DNA from: Fidelibacterota bacterium
Lineage (GTDB): Bacteria; Fidelibacterota; UBA8477; JABMPR01
NCBI GenBank assembly: GCA_016784025.1
Contig: JADHVL010000010.1
Span: forward strand, 62,001 to 126,000
Direction: 5' to 3'
DNA: 64,000 bases
The position numbers were made by a program, and so were the translations under genes. The notes beneath the pieces were generated by a model, which saw only the letters and a program-made list of their open reading frames with translations, ran no database searches and was not told the origin of the DNA. Positions 56,219-64,000 of the stretch are shown here, piece after piece. The first letter of the stretch is position 1. Each line of letters starts with the position of its first letter.

Positions 56219-56764
56219 ATGATCGACTATGATGAACATATAGATGATGAAATGAAAGTGATGAATGAAGGTGGGTCTTCGACAAAAAAAGGACCAAAAC
56301 AAATCATTCGTCTCAATGACCCGGTTAGCAGTCTGGAGCTCAGAAAATCAATCTGCATATCTGGAGATACCAGCATTGCAGCCTGTTTACAGCTGATGAA
56401 AGATGAGCGAATTGGTTGTCTCCTCATTACCGAAGATAAAAAGCTGAGTGGCATATTTACGGAGCGTGATATTATTCGTCGAATCGTTGGGAAAAACTTG
56501 TCCCACGAAGACATCGATGTCGAGAACTATATGACCAGCGATCCTGATACCCTGATGGCTGATGCCCCACTGGCCTTTGCCTTGAATTATATGGTTGTGG
56601 GTGGTTATCGTCATGTCCCCATTGTGGATGAGGATAATAAACCACAGGCCTGTCTTTCCATTAAAGATGTCGTGAAGCATATTGGGGATCACTATTTTAG
56701 TGAAATCGCCAACCTGCCTCCAACCCCCAAAAATCCTGGTTGGGCAACCGTTGATGGTGGTTGA
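56219..56764 (+). CDS. Tandem CBS-domain protein
   Basis: A 181-residue protein with two CBS motifs: SICISGDTSIAACLQLMKDE with GCLLITEDKKLSGIFTERDI (first), and LMADAPLAFALNYMVVGGYR with HVPIVDEDNKPQACLSIKDV (second). CBS pairs bind AMP, ATP or SAM and act as sensors. No catalytic domain is attached; it may regulate a partner. The N-terminal 35 residues are acidic and polar. Confidence 0.88.
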   Translation: MIDYDEHIDDEMKVMNEGGSSTKKGPKQIIRLNDPVSSLELRKSICISGDTSIAACLQLMKDERIGCLLITEDKKLSGIFTERDIIRRIVGKNLSHEDIDVENYMTSDPDTLMADAPLAFALNYMVVGGYRHVPIVDEDNKPQACLSIKDVVKHIGDHYFSEIANLPPTPKNPGWATVDGG

Positions 56765-56805
56765 TTAACCTCGTTTCCAGTTTATAAAGAAGGCATTTAA
56801 TAAAA

Positions 56806-57471
56806 TTGATTAACCGTCCTGATCTTGGTCGCATAAAGGCTATACTCTTTGATTTTGACGGAGTCGTTGTGCAAAGTGAAGATGTATACGATCGAGCCAC
56901 CAAAAAACTTGGTGAAAAATATGGTGTGCAAATTCCAGCCCCCTTTTATGAAGCCAATCGAGGTATTGCCGAATCGCTTTTTTATGAAAGATTTAAAACA
57001 GAATTTGAGTTAGAGGTCGATATGATGTCTTTACAGGCAAATGGCAAAAGGCTACTCTGGGCCGAATTCTCATCTTCGGTACATTACACACCTGGATTCC
57101 AACAGTTTTACACCAACATCCGCAAGCATGTGGGCCACGTAGCATTAGTAACCGCCACCCCCAGACCACTCATTGACGAGATTTTTAAAAATTCAAACAT
57201 ATCGGTGGATTTTGATTTCATAGTGACCTCAAGTGACGTTGAAAAGACCAAACCGGCTCCTGATTCCTATCTGAAAGCATGTAGCCAAATTGGAGTGGAC
57301 CCTGCCCAGGCTCTAGTTATTGAGGATTCTCCCACTGGCTTGCGAGCCGCAACTGCTGCAGGTTGTCAAACTATAGCGATTACCACAAGCTGTAGCAGGG
57401 ATTCCTTAAAAGAAGCGAATTTTGTTGTTGACAGCTTCGGTGAACTCGAAGAACTTTTAACCATTGCATGA
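56806..57471 (+). CDS. HAD phosphatase, beta-phosphoglucomutase-like
   Basis: A 221-residue HAD protein. Motif I is LFDFDGVVVQSE (DxD), motif II LVTATPRP, motif III VEKTKPAPDSYLKA and motif IV VIEDSPTGLRAATAAG. A helical cap (about 16-85) marks the beta-PGM/phosphatase subgroup. The start is TTG at 56806, with AAGAAGG 12 bases upstream. The substrate is a small phosphorylated metabolite, not further defined. The VOC gene starts 9 bases later. Confidence 0.9.
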   Translation: MINRPDLGRIKAILFDFDGVVVQSEDVYDRATKKLGEKYGVQIPAPFYEANRGIAESLFYERFKTEFELEVDMMSLQANGKRLLWAEFSSSVHYTPGFQQFYTNIRKHVGHVALVTATPRPLIDEIFKNSNISVDFDFIVTSSDVEKTKPAPDSYLKACSQIGVDPAQALVIEDSPTGLRAATAAGCQTIAITTSCSRDSLKEANFVVDSFGELEELLTIA

Positions 57472-57480
57472 GGGACAAGA

Positions 57481-57843
57481 ATGAGTTGGTATAAACAGTT
57501 TGATCTGGTCTGGTTCCCTGTCGTTGATTTTGAGCGAGCCAAAGCCTTTTATCAAGATGATCTGGAGTTTGAACTGGTTCTGGAAGACCAGGAGTCCAGC
57601 TGGGCTGAATTTCAAATTAGCCCCGGAGCCAAGATTGCCATCCACGGTGTTAAAGCCACAAACGCAAATCCCATTGGGGCCCTCGTCATTGATGTTGAAA
57701 ATATTGAAAAATCCGAACTATTTCTGAGGGGGAAGGGTATCAAATTATTTGATAAGGAAGAAATTCCGGGTCTTACACGCCTCGCCTCGTTTACAGATCC
57801 AGATGGTAATGTCATCCAACTAAGCCAGTCCCTGGTGGAGTAA
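57481..57843 (+). CDS. VOC-family (glyoxalase/bleomycin-resistance fold) protein
   Basis: A 120-residue single-VOC protein. It starts WFPVVDFERAKAFYQDDLEF and ends FTDPDGNVIQLSQ, the standard repeats of the fold. Metal ligands of the family (His/Glu) are only partly kept (Glu in ELVLE, no clear second His), so the reaction is uncertain. It lies between a HAD phosphatase and a homocysteine methyltransferase. Confidence 0.85.
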   Translation: MSWYKQFDLVWFPVVDFERAKAFYQDDLEFELVLEDQESSWAEFQISPGAKIAIHGVKATNANPIGALVIDVENIEKSELFLRGKGIKLFDKEEIPGLTRLASFTDPDGNVIQLSQSLVE

Positions 57844-57853
57844 GCCAGCCTTC

Positions 57854-58723
57854 ATGAGCGCTATTATTCTTGATTCAGCTATGGGATCCCGCCTCGAAGA
57901 GATGGGTCACAAGCTAACGGCACCCCTCTGGTCAGCCACAGTTCTACAATCTAATCCCGAAGACATCACTCAGATTCATAAAGAGAATATTGAAGCGGGA
58001 GCTCAGGTCATTTCCACCAATACCTTTCGAACCACTCCATATGCTTTACATCAGGCCGGACTATCTGGGGTTGATGCACACACCCGTGCTCGAGCTTTAA
58101 CCCTGCTGGCAATTCGCCTGGCCTGGAAAGCGGTTCAAGAATCAGGCAAAGATATCAAAATTGCTGCCTCAATCGCACCCCTGGCAGATTGCTGGGCCCC
58201 CCAGGAATTTCCTGGAAATATTATTTCAAGACCCTGGCATGATGCCCAATTGGATAATCTGGCTCATCATTCAACGGATATTATGCTTCTGGAGACCATG
58301 AATTCCGCCCGGGAAGCAAAGGGTTTAACGGAGCTGGCCTTGCGTTATGATAAACCGGTCTGGGTTTCCTTTGCTCTCAATGGAGAAGGCAACATCTATA
58401 ATGGTGATGATATCGTCACAACAGCCAAATTTCTTGAAAAGAAGGGTGTCTCCGCCATTGGGGTGAACTGTTCCAATCTAGAAGTTTCGAAGATGGCCCT
58501 CCGTGAGCTGCGTGAAGCCGTTTCTGTGCCCTTGCTGGCCTATCCCAATGTGGAGCTGGAGCAACCTGAGAGTAAAAGAAAGAAAAAGATTAAAAAGGTT
58601 ACTCCTACAGCTTTTGTGGCCTGGTCTGAAGAAGTCAAAGAGCTGGGTGTCGAATTTATTGGTGCTTGTTGTGGCTCGGATCATACTCATATCAAAGCAT
58701 TGGCTGACCAAAACGATTCCTGA
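57854..58723 (+). CDS. Homocysteine S-methyltransferase
   Basis: A 289-residue TIM-barrel enzyme. Zinc cysteines are in GVNCSN and GACCGSDHTH. The barrel opens LDSAMGSRLEEMG and has AGAQVISTNTFRTTPYAL. It moves a methyl group from S-methylmethionine or SAM to homocysteine to give methionine, like MmuM/YagD. It is 10 bases from the VOC gene and 9 bases from mutY. Confidence 0.9.
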   Translation: MSAIILDSAMGSRLEEMGHKLTAPLWSATVLQSNPEDITQIHKENIEAGAQVISTNTFRTTPYALHQAGLSGVDAHTRARALTLLAIRLAWKAVQESGKDIKIAASIAPLADCWAPQEFPGNIISRPWHDAQLDNLAHHSTDIMLLETMNSAREAKGLTELALRYDKPVWVSFALNGEGNIYNGDDIVTTAKFLEKKGVSAIGVNCSNLEVSKMALRELREAVSVPLLAYPNVELEQPESKRKKKIKKVTPTAFVAWSEEVKELGVEFIGACCGSDHTHIKALADQNDS

Positions 58724-58732
58724 TTTTCTCAG

Positions 58733-59809
58733 TTGTTAGACCAGCAAAACTTTTCCAAAAAACTCATCAAATGGTTCCAGACTGAGCGGGCGCACTTGCC
58801 CGTTCCCGGTAGAGGCGATTCAAATCCATATGCCATTTGGGTGGCTGAAGTCATGCTCCAGCAAACTCAAGTCACTACGGTTTGGCCTTATTACAAAAAA
58901 TGGATGCTTGATTACCCCACGATTTCACATGTAGCTGCTGCCGAACAGGATCAAATTTTAAAAAGCTGGGAAGGTTTGGGTTATTATTCCCGGGCTAGAA
59001 ATCTCCATCGCGGAGCAAAATTTGTTATGGAGGAGTTTGGTGGCGTTCTACCTGCCACTGTCACCGAGTTGCTAAAAGTTCCGGGCATAGGTCCATATAC
59101 TTCTGCCGCTATTGCCAGTCTGGCCTTTGGAGTACCAGAACCACTTATTGATGGAAATGTTTTACGTGTTTATACAAGGGTAACACGAATCACGGCAGAT
59201 ATCGGTCAGTCCAGTACGAAAGCAACGATTTCAAGTGAATTGGCTCAACTTATTAGCCCAGATCAATCGGCTGAGTTTAACCAGGGTCTCATGGACCTGG
59301 GCCGGGTGATTTGCACACCTAAAAATCCAGGATGTGAATCCTGTCCATTAAAAAAGGTCTGCTTGAGTGCAAGGACTGAAGATGTGGAATCCTTTCCAGT
59401 AAAGAAAAAACGTAAACGTCTCCCACATTATCAGATCGTTATTGGTGTTATCCAAAAAGGGGAATATTGCCTCATCCAAAAACGACCTGCCAATGGTTTA
59501 CTGGGAGGTTTGTGGGAATTTCCAGGTGGAAAAATTGAGATGGGAGAGAGTGGTGAAGAGGCTCTCCTGCGGGAAATCAGAGAGGAAACCGGTCTGGATG
59601 TTGATCTCGATCAAAAGATTGGAACCATCAATCATGCCTATACTCATTTCAAAATTACCATGTCGGCCTGGCATTGTACCTGGATAAGAGGTGAAGCTCA
59701 AACCCACGCAGCCAGCGAAAACAGGTGGATTCCCTTTACTGATATCAATAGATATGCCTTCCCAAAGGCAAATTTAAAAATTCTTGAACTCATCACTCCG
59801 CCATCTTGA
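58733..59809 (+). CDS. mutY: A/G-specific adenine glycosylase with intact Nudix box
   Basis: A 358-residue MutY. The N-terminal domain has catalytic Glu in WVAEVMLQQTQV, HhH in VPGIGPYTSAAIASLAFG, and Asp in LIDGNVLRVYTRVTRI. The 4Fe-4S cluster is C-x6-C-x2-C-x5-C (CTPKNPGCESCPLKKVC). The C-terminal MutT-like domain reads oxidised guanine opposite adenine. It carries a complete Nudix box (GGKIEMGESGEEALLREIRE then EETGL), so it might also hydrolyse a nucleotide. The start is TTG 58733 with a poor ribosome site. Confidence 0.95.
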   Translation: MLDQQNFSKKLIKWFQTERAHLPVPGRGDSNPYAIWVAEVMLQQTQVTTVWPYYKKWMLDYPTISHVAAAEQDQILKSWEGLGYYSRARNLHRGAKFVMEEFGGVLPATVTELLKVPGIGPYTSAAIASLAFGVPEPLIDGNVLRVYTRVTRITADIGQSSTKATISSELAQLISPDQSAEFNQGLMDLGRVICTPKNPGCESCPLKKVCLSARTEDVESFPVKKKRKRLPHYQIVIGVIQKGEYCLIQKRPANGLLGGLWEFPGGKIEMGESGEEALLREIREETGLDVDLDQKIGTINHAYTHFKITMSAWHCTWIRGEAQTHAASENRWIPFTDINRYAFPKANLKILELITPPS

Positions 59810-59909
59810 AAATTAATTCTTTTTTATTCCAGAGGCGGGATCGGCTGGATGTATAGGGGTGGCGCGTTTATCTTATAGATCGTTTTGAAACATTGAAGGA
59901 GATATTTCC

Positions 59910-62369
59910 ATGATACGTATTCTGTCGGTTCTGTTCCTGAGCATCACCTGTGTAATAGGACAAATCCAGTTAATTCCCCAGTCTGTGGCTGCCGCCGATG
60001 ACCCCATGTCTGTGGGTATCAATCCTGCCGGTTTGGCGTTTAACAAACACACTGAAACCATGATGGTTGGACATTTTGACGGCAGTGCCTTTACAAAAGA
60101 TTTCGGTTACTTCAGCCAGAATAACACCACTGGTTTTGGGTACCAATGGGATGTGATTTCAGCTAGAAATATTTATCAATTCAGCCAGGGCTTTAAAGTC
60201 TCAACGTCCCATGCTATGGGAATAACCTATTCCTTCGACCATTCAAAGTGGGATGAAGGTCGTTTGGACCTGGGGTGGATGCATCGTCCCTTCCCCATGA
60301 TGGCCCTTGGAGCCAATATTCAGAACGCCTGGTCTGCTAATGATGACTTCAGACATTTGACTGGAGGAGTTGCTTTTCAAAGTCGTACTGGTCGCTGGGG
60401 TGGCGGTGTAGATCTAGGGGTTACCATAGATGATTCCGGCACTGAAACCGATTATATCATGGACCAGAGTATGACCGTATTCGTTGAACCTCTCGAGGGC
60501 TTTCGTGTGAATGCCTGGGTGGATCTGGACAACACAAATTCAACGGGAATATCCCTGAGTATGTTTCTACCAGACGCAGGCTTTGAAAGCCATTCAAGAT
60601 CTAACAGCAGTGCCCAGTCTGTGGTAGTTCGTTCCAGCAAAAATCCTTATCGCACACTATTGGGTGGGAAGACAGTAAAGAAAAACCAGAAGACCTATCT
60701 GAGGATGCATCTCAAGGGCTTAATCATCGAAGAACCAGAGATGAGACGTCCAAAGATGCCCTTCAATTTTAATTTTGATATTCCTTTCCTCAGCGGGCAG
60801 ACTGTTTATGGAAGACAACTTAAAAAGCTCATTGATCAGATAGATGAATATACCGATGACCCAAATCTCAATGGTTTGATTATTGACCTGGGGAATATCA
60901 GGGGTGGGTTTAGCAAAATGTCTGAAATACGCAATGCTTTTCAACGCTTCCACGATGCAGGGAAAGAAATCATCGTCTATAGCAAATTTGGCCTGGGCAA
61001 TGGGTCGACGTATTTGCTTTCCATGGCCGATGAAATTTATGTTCACGAGATGACAGGCGTTGACCTTCGAGGGTTAGGTATGGAAATTACCTTTTTCAGG
61101 GGTCTCCTGGATACCCTGTCTATTGTCCCTGAAGTGTGGCGAGTGAGCCCTTACAAAACAGCCGGTGATATGTATTTGAATAGCACCATGTCTGATGCTA
61201 TGCGTGAAAACTATTCACAACTTTTGGATGGGGTCTACGAAGAATTTGTACGTGGAATATCAGAAGGAAAAATTTGGGAAGATGAAAAAACTCGTGCTGT
61301 GATTGATGCAGGGCCTTACATGCTCACAGCCGATGCCAAGGAAGCTGGATTGATTACAGGCACAATGTATCCAGATGAGTTCGATGACTATGTAAAAGAC
61401 CTTAATGATGGCAAGGTCAATATCATTAAACCAGAAAAAGAAAAAGTGAGTCCAGATTATCAATATGCCTGGCGTAATGATAAGGTGAATGACCGTATTG
61501 CCGTTATTTATGCAGTTGGAGGTATCGTCTCAGGCGAAACAAGACCTGGTCCATCTGGCTCAAAAAACATGGGTGATGAAACCATTGCAGCAGCAATTAA
61601 ACAGGCTCGCGAAGATAAAAGTATCAAGGCAATTGTTCTCAGGATAGATAGTGGAGGTGGTTCAGCTCTGGCCTCAGATATCTTGTGGCGGGAAATTATC
61701 AGGACCACCAGGGAGGACTCCAGCAATGTGAAGCCCGTTATAGCCTCCATGTCTGACGTTGCAGCTTCTGGTGGATACTATATTGCCTGTGAAGCGGATA
61801 GTATTATTGCATATCCCTCCACCATCACCGGATCGATTGGTGTCATTGGAAGCCGCCTGAATTTCTCGCAGCTTAAAGAGCGTTTTGGGCTACATACTGA
61901 TAAAATCCTCCATGGAAGACATGCTGATTTTGCCAGCGGCAATAGACTGGCTACTGATGAGGAATCAACCATGATTCTGGCTTCAATTAATGACACGTAC
62001 TTACGATTTAAAGAGCGTGTGGTGGCTGGACGTGAAAAGCTAAATGATGTTGATGCCCTGGATAGCCTGGCTCTGGGTCGCGTATGGACTGGTAGTGATG
62101 CAAAAACCTATGGTCTCATTGATGAATTAGGCGGCTATTACGAAGCCATTGAATTGGCCAAAGCAGCAGCAGGGATTGAAGGCGATGTAGATATCGTTGA
62201 GTTGCCCAATTACAAACAGAAAACAAATTTCAAAAAACTGTTTGGTGGCGAGGCTAACATTAGCCTGGGTTCTGATGTGCTGGAGACACTGCACGTAGAC
62301 GATTTGATTACCATCCTAGAGGGTGATCAAATTCAAATGATTCTTCCAGTGAAAATTGAGATCAAATAA
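59910..62369 (+). CDS. Outer-membrane-barrel-like domain fused to signal peptide peptidase A
   Basis: An 819-residue protein with a signal peptide (1-18, ending CVIGQ). The N-terminal region (about 19-245) is rich in beta strands and PorV-like phrases (DDPMSVGINPAGLAF). The SppA 67-kDa type part (about 262-819) is doubled. The catalytic Lys is in VSPYKTAGDMYL (K416) and Ser in DVAASGGYYIACEAD (S620). SppA degrades cleaved signal peptides at the inner membrane; here the fusion instead suggests an outer-membrane or periplasmic site. GAAGGAGAT lies about 8 bases upstream of the ATG. Confidence 0.85.
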   Translation: MIRILSVLFLSITCVIGQIQLIPQSVAAADDPMSVGINPAGLAFNKHTETMMVGHFDGSAFTKDFGYFSQNNTTGFGYQWDVISARNIYQFSQGFKVSTSHAMGITYSFDHSKWDEGRLDLGWMHRPFPMMALGANIQNAWSANDDFRHLTGGVAFQSRTGRWGGGVDLGVTIDDSGTETDYIMDQSMTVFVEPLEGFRVNAWVDLDNTNSTGISLSMFLPDAGFESHSRSNSSAQSVVVRSSKNPYRTLLGGKTVKKNQKTYLRMHLKGLIIEEPEMRRPKMPFNFNFDIPFLSGQTVYGRQLKKLIDQIDEYTDDPNLNGLIIDLGNIRGGFSKMSEIRNAFQRFHDAGKEIIVYSKFGLGNGSTYLLSMADEIYVHEMTGVDLRGLGMEITFFRGLLDTLSIVPEVWRVSPYKTAGDMYLNSTMSDAMRENYSQLLDGVYEEFVRGISEGKIWEDEKTRAVIDAGPYMLTADAKEAGLITGTMYPDEFDDYVKDLNDGKVNIIKPEKEKVSPDYQYAWRNDKVNDRIAVIYAVGGIVSGETRPGPSGSKNMGDETIAAAIKQAREDKSIKAIVLRIDSGGGSALASDILWREIIRTTREDSSNVKPVIASMSDVAASGGYYIACEADSIIAYPSTITGSIGVIGSRLNFSQLKERFGLHTDKILHGRHADFASGNRLATDEESTMILASINDTYLRFKERVVAGREKLNDVDALDSLALGRVWTGSDAKTYGLIDELGGYYEAIELAKAAAGIEGDVDIVELPNYKQKTNFKKLFGGEANISLGSDVLETLHVDDLITILEGDQIQMILPVKIEIK

Positions 62370-62463
62370 GTGCGGTTAACTGCGAATTTTGCAGATCTAG
62401 TGAAAAAGTAAAAATTGAAACGGACCCCTGCTGGAATTCGTGTTTCACTGGTTTAGGTGACCA

Positions 62464-64000
62464 ATGTCCCAGAACTTGATTGAAAAAATCGCTCAGAACT
62501 TTGCTGTTGATCTGAAGCAGGGGACCCGTGTACATCAAGGTGACTTCCTGTTTATCTCACCGCAGCATATTCTGACCCATGACAATACAGGGGCAGTGAT
62601 AAACAAGTTCCTGACGATTGGTGCCAAACACATACACAATCCCCGGCAACCCATGTTTGCCCTTGATCATAATGTTCAAGATACTGGGATCGACAATTTA
62701 CAGAAATATGCTGCTATCGAAGTCTTTGCCCATGAGATGGGTGTAGACTTCTATCCTGCAGGCCGTGGTATTGGTCACCAGATCATGTGTGAAGAGGGTT
62801 ATGCCTGGCCTGGCACCCTGGTATTGGCCTCTGATAGCCATGCCAATATGTATGGCGGGCTGGGGGCACTTGGAACACCTGTGGTGCGTACCGATGCAGC
62901 GGCTATCTGGGCAACCGGACAAACCTGGTGGCAGATTCCACCAGTTGCCTGCGTTGAACTCAGAGGTGCTCTGCGACCAGGTGTTTCCGGGAAAGATGTT
63001 ATCATCACTCTGGCAGGTCTTTTTAATGGGGATGAAGTACTTAACCATGCTCTGGAATTTACTGGAAATGGTGTAGCATCTCTCAGTATTGACCAGCGCC
63101 TGACAATTGCCAATATGACCACAGAGTGGGGTGCCCTGGCTGGGGTTTTCCCCATTGACAACCTGACTTTTGACTGGCTTGAGGCAAGGGCAGTTGTTCT
63201 TGAAAGACGAGGTCTTTCTGGGATTTCTTCTGATGCCACGGCAGTTGATGGGGAATCGCCTCGTTTGAATTTTGGAGCCATCTCAAAACTGAAACATTCC
63301 GCACCTTATGCTGATCCAGATGCCTATTATGCCAAAACATTGAGTCTCGATTTGTCCACTGTTGAACCGCATATTGCAGGTCCAGATTCGGTAAAAATTA
63401 TCAGCCCAGCAAAAACGTTAGAAATGGAGAACCTGAAGATACAGAAGGCATATCTACTTTCCTGTGTGAATAGCCGTGCAAATGACCTGTCAGAAGCCGC
63501 CAGGATCATCAAAGGGCAAAAAGTAGCGAAAGTAGCGAGGGATGTGGAATTCTATATTGCAGCTGCATCAAGTGAGGTTCAGGCAGAGAGTGAAACCCGG
63601 GGTGATTGGCAGATATTGTTGGATGCTGGAGCAATCCCACTCCCACCTGGTTGTGGACCATGTATTGGGCTTGGAGTAGGTTTGCTGGGAGAGAGTGAAG
63701 TTGGGATTTCCGCCACTAATAGAAATTTTAAAGGTCGCATGGGGGCACGAAGCGCCAGGACTTATCTGGCCAGTCCAGCTGTGGTAACTGCCTCGGCAGT
63801 GGCTGGTAAAATGGTATCTCCCTTTGATTATTCAGGTGACCATCCCCAGGGCGAGATCAAGTTAAACACCCAGAAAACACACAATGCTCATGATATTGAC
63901 ATCCTGGAGGGATTTCCACAAAAGCTATCAGGAAAGATTCTCTTTTGCCATCAGGACAATCTGAATACTGACGGTATCTTCCCAGGTAAGTACACTTACA
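62464..64000 (+). CDS. Homoaconitase, fungal Lys4 type (3' end cut by window)
   Basis: ATG 62464 (AGGTGA just upstream) opens a frame that runs uninterrupted to the window end, about 512 residues. It matches mitochondrial Lys4/LysF of fungi: VHQGDFLFISPQHILTHDNT, VDFYPAGRGIGHQIMCEEGY, GLGALGTPVVRTDAAAIWAT and TIANMTTEWGALAG. The [4Fe-4S] cysteines are in LLSCVNSR and GCGPCIG. The small domain has begun (FCHQDNLNTDGIFPGKYT), so it is a one-chain enzyme. Homoaconitase hydrates homoaconitate in the alpha-aminoadipate route to lysine. Confidence 0.88.
   Translation, partial: MSQNLIEKIAQNFAVDLKQGTRVHQGDFLFISPQHILTHDNTGAVINKFLTIGAKHIHNPRQPMFALDHNVQDTGIDNLQKYAAIEVFAHEMGVDFYPAGRGIGHQIMCEEGYAWPGTLVLASDSHANMYGGLGALGTPVVRTDAAAIWATGQTWWQIPPVACVELRGALRPGVSGKDVIITLAGLFNGDEVLNHALEFTGNGVASLSIDQRLTIANMTTEWGALAGVFPIDNLTFDWLEARAVVLERRGLSGISSDATAVDGESPRLNFGAISKLKHSAPYADPDAYYAKTLSLDLSTVEPHIAGPDSVKIISPAKTLEMENLKIQKAYLLSCVNSRANDLSEAARIIKGQKVAKVARDVEFYIAAASSEVQAESETRGDWQILLDAGAIPLPPGCGPCIGLGVGLLGESEVGISATNRNFKGRMGARSARTYLASPAVVTASAVAGKMVSPFDYSGDHPQGEIKLNTQKTHNAHDIDILEGFPQKLSGKILFCHQDNLNTDGIFPGKYTY

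Overview
The window is a dense bacterial chromosome segment (about 57 protein genes, short gaps, no rRNA, tRNA or CRISPR that I can support). The cell is Gram-negative: it has LptD, lipoproteins, many outer-membrane-type beta proteins and an EnvC-like murein hydrolase activator. The mix of an FCB-style long LptD, DUF6588 and PorV-like barrels, WG repeats, RicT/YaaT, DivIVA next to yggS, and moderate GC suggests a member of the Fibrobacteres-Chlorobi-Bacteroidetes superphylum or a neighbour. Neomarinimicrobiota (Marinimicrobia/SAR406) is my best guess, from family resemblance only.

Layout. 1-2.1 kb: an ArsR regulator with matching palindromic operators in front of itself and of a cut-off gene, a DUF302 protein and a secreted PD40 propeller protein. 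2.3-8.1 kb (+): rarA, lptD and upp. 8.2-16.9 kb (-): an eight-gene operon encoding three envelope proteins, an outer-membrane/TPR protein, MotA, MotB, a FliF-derived protein and a FliG homologue, with no other flagellar gene in view. 17-23 kb (-): Nudix hydrolase, methyltransferase, ssb, a shortened purine nucleoside phosphorylase relative, DivIVA and yggS. 20.6-27.9 kb (-): gyrA, gyrB, a DUF721/DciA-like gene, recF and dnaN, without dnaA. 28-35.7 kb (+): a small membrane protein, a WG-repeat protein, priA, a REP-associated transposase (RAYT), a membrane metallopeptidase, a TPR protein, an SDR-like protein and a 27-residue membrane peptide. 35.8-42.7 kb (-): rsmA, tatD, metG, ricT, holB and an envC-like gene. 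43-64 kb (+): cspA, short-chain dehydrogenase, P-loop protein, aldo-keto reductase, a stand-alone B12 domain of methylmalonyl-CoA mutase followed by a biotin-dependent carboxyltransferase, glycosyltransferase, HAD enzymes, penicillin-acylase-type amidase, RNA methyltransferase, DUF6588, CBS protein, homocysteine methyltransferase, mutY, a barrel-SppA fusion and a fungal-type homoaconitase cut by the window end.

The strongest candidate for an undescribed system is the 8.2-16.8 kb operon. It keeps the parts needed to turn ion flow into force (MotA, MotB with its membrane Asp and peptidoglycan-binding domain, three-domain FliG). It also keeps a FliF remnant that retains the ring-building domain and what looks like the cytoplasmic FliG-binding tail, but has lost the N-terminal FliF domains and gained a signal peptide and a long coiled coil. 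Rod, hook, filament and export genes are absent here, and the motor genes are instead joined to YbgF/CpoB-like coiled-coil TPR proteins and an outer-membrane protein. I infer a non-flagellar, MotAB-driven envelope machine, perhaps for gliding, surface transport or envelope constriction. Other points of interest are the Lys4-type homoaconitase, tRNA-T-arm-like intrinsic terminators after three minus-strand genes, a perfect palindrome inside the RAYT gene, a PriA lacking one zinc cysteine, and two genes whose best starts are CTG and ATT.
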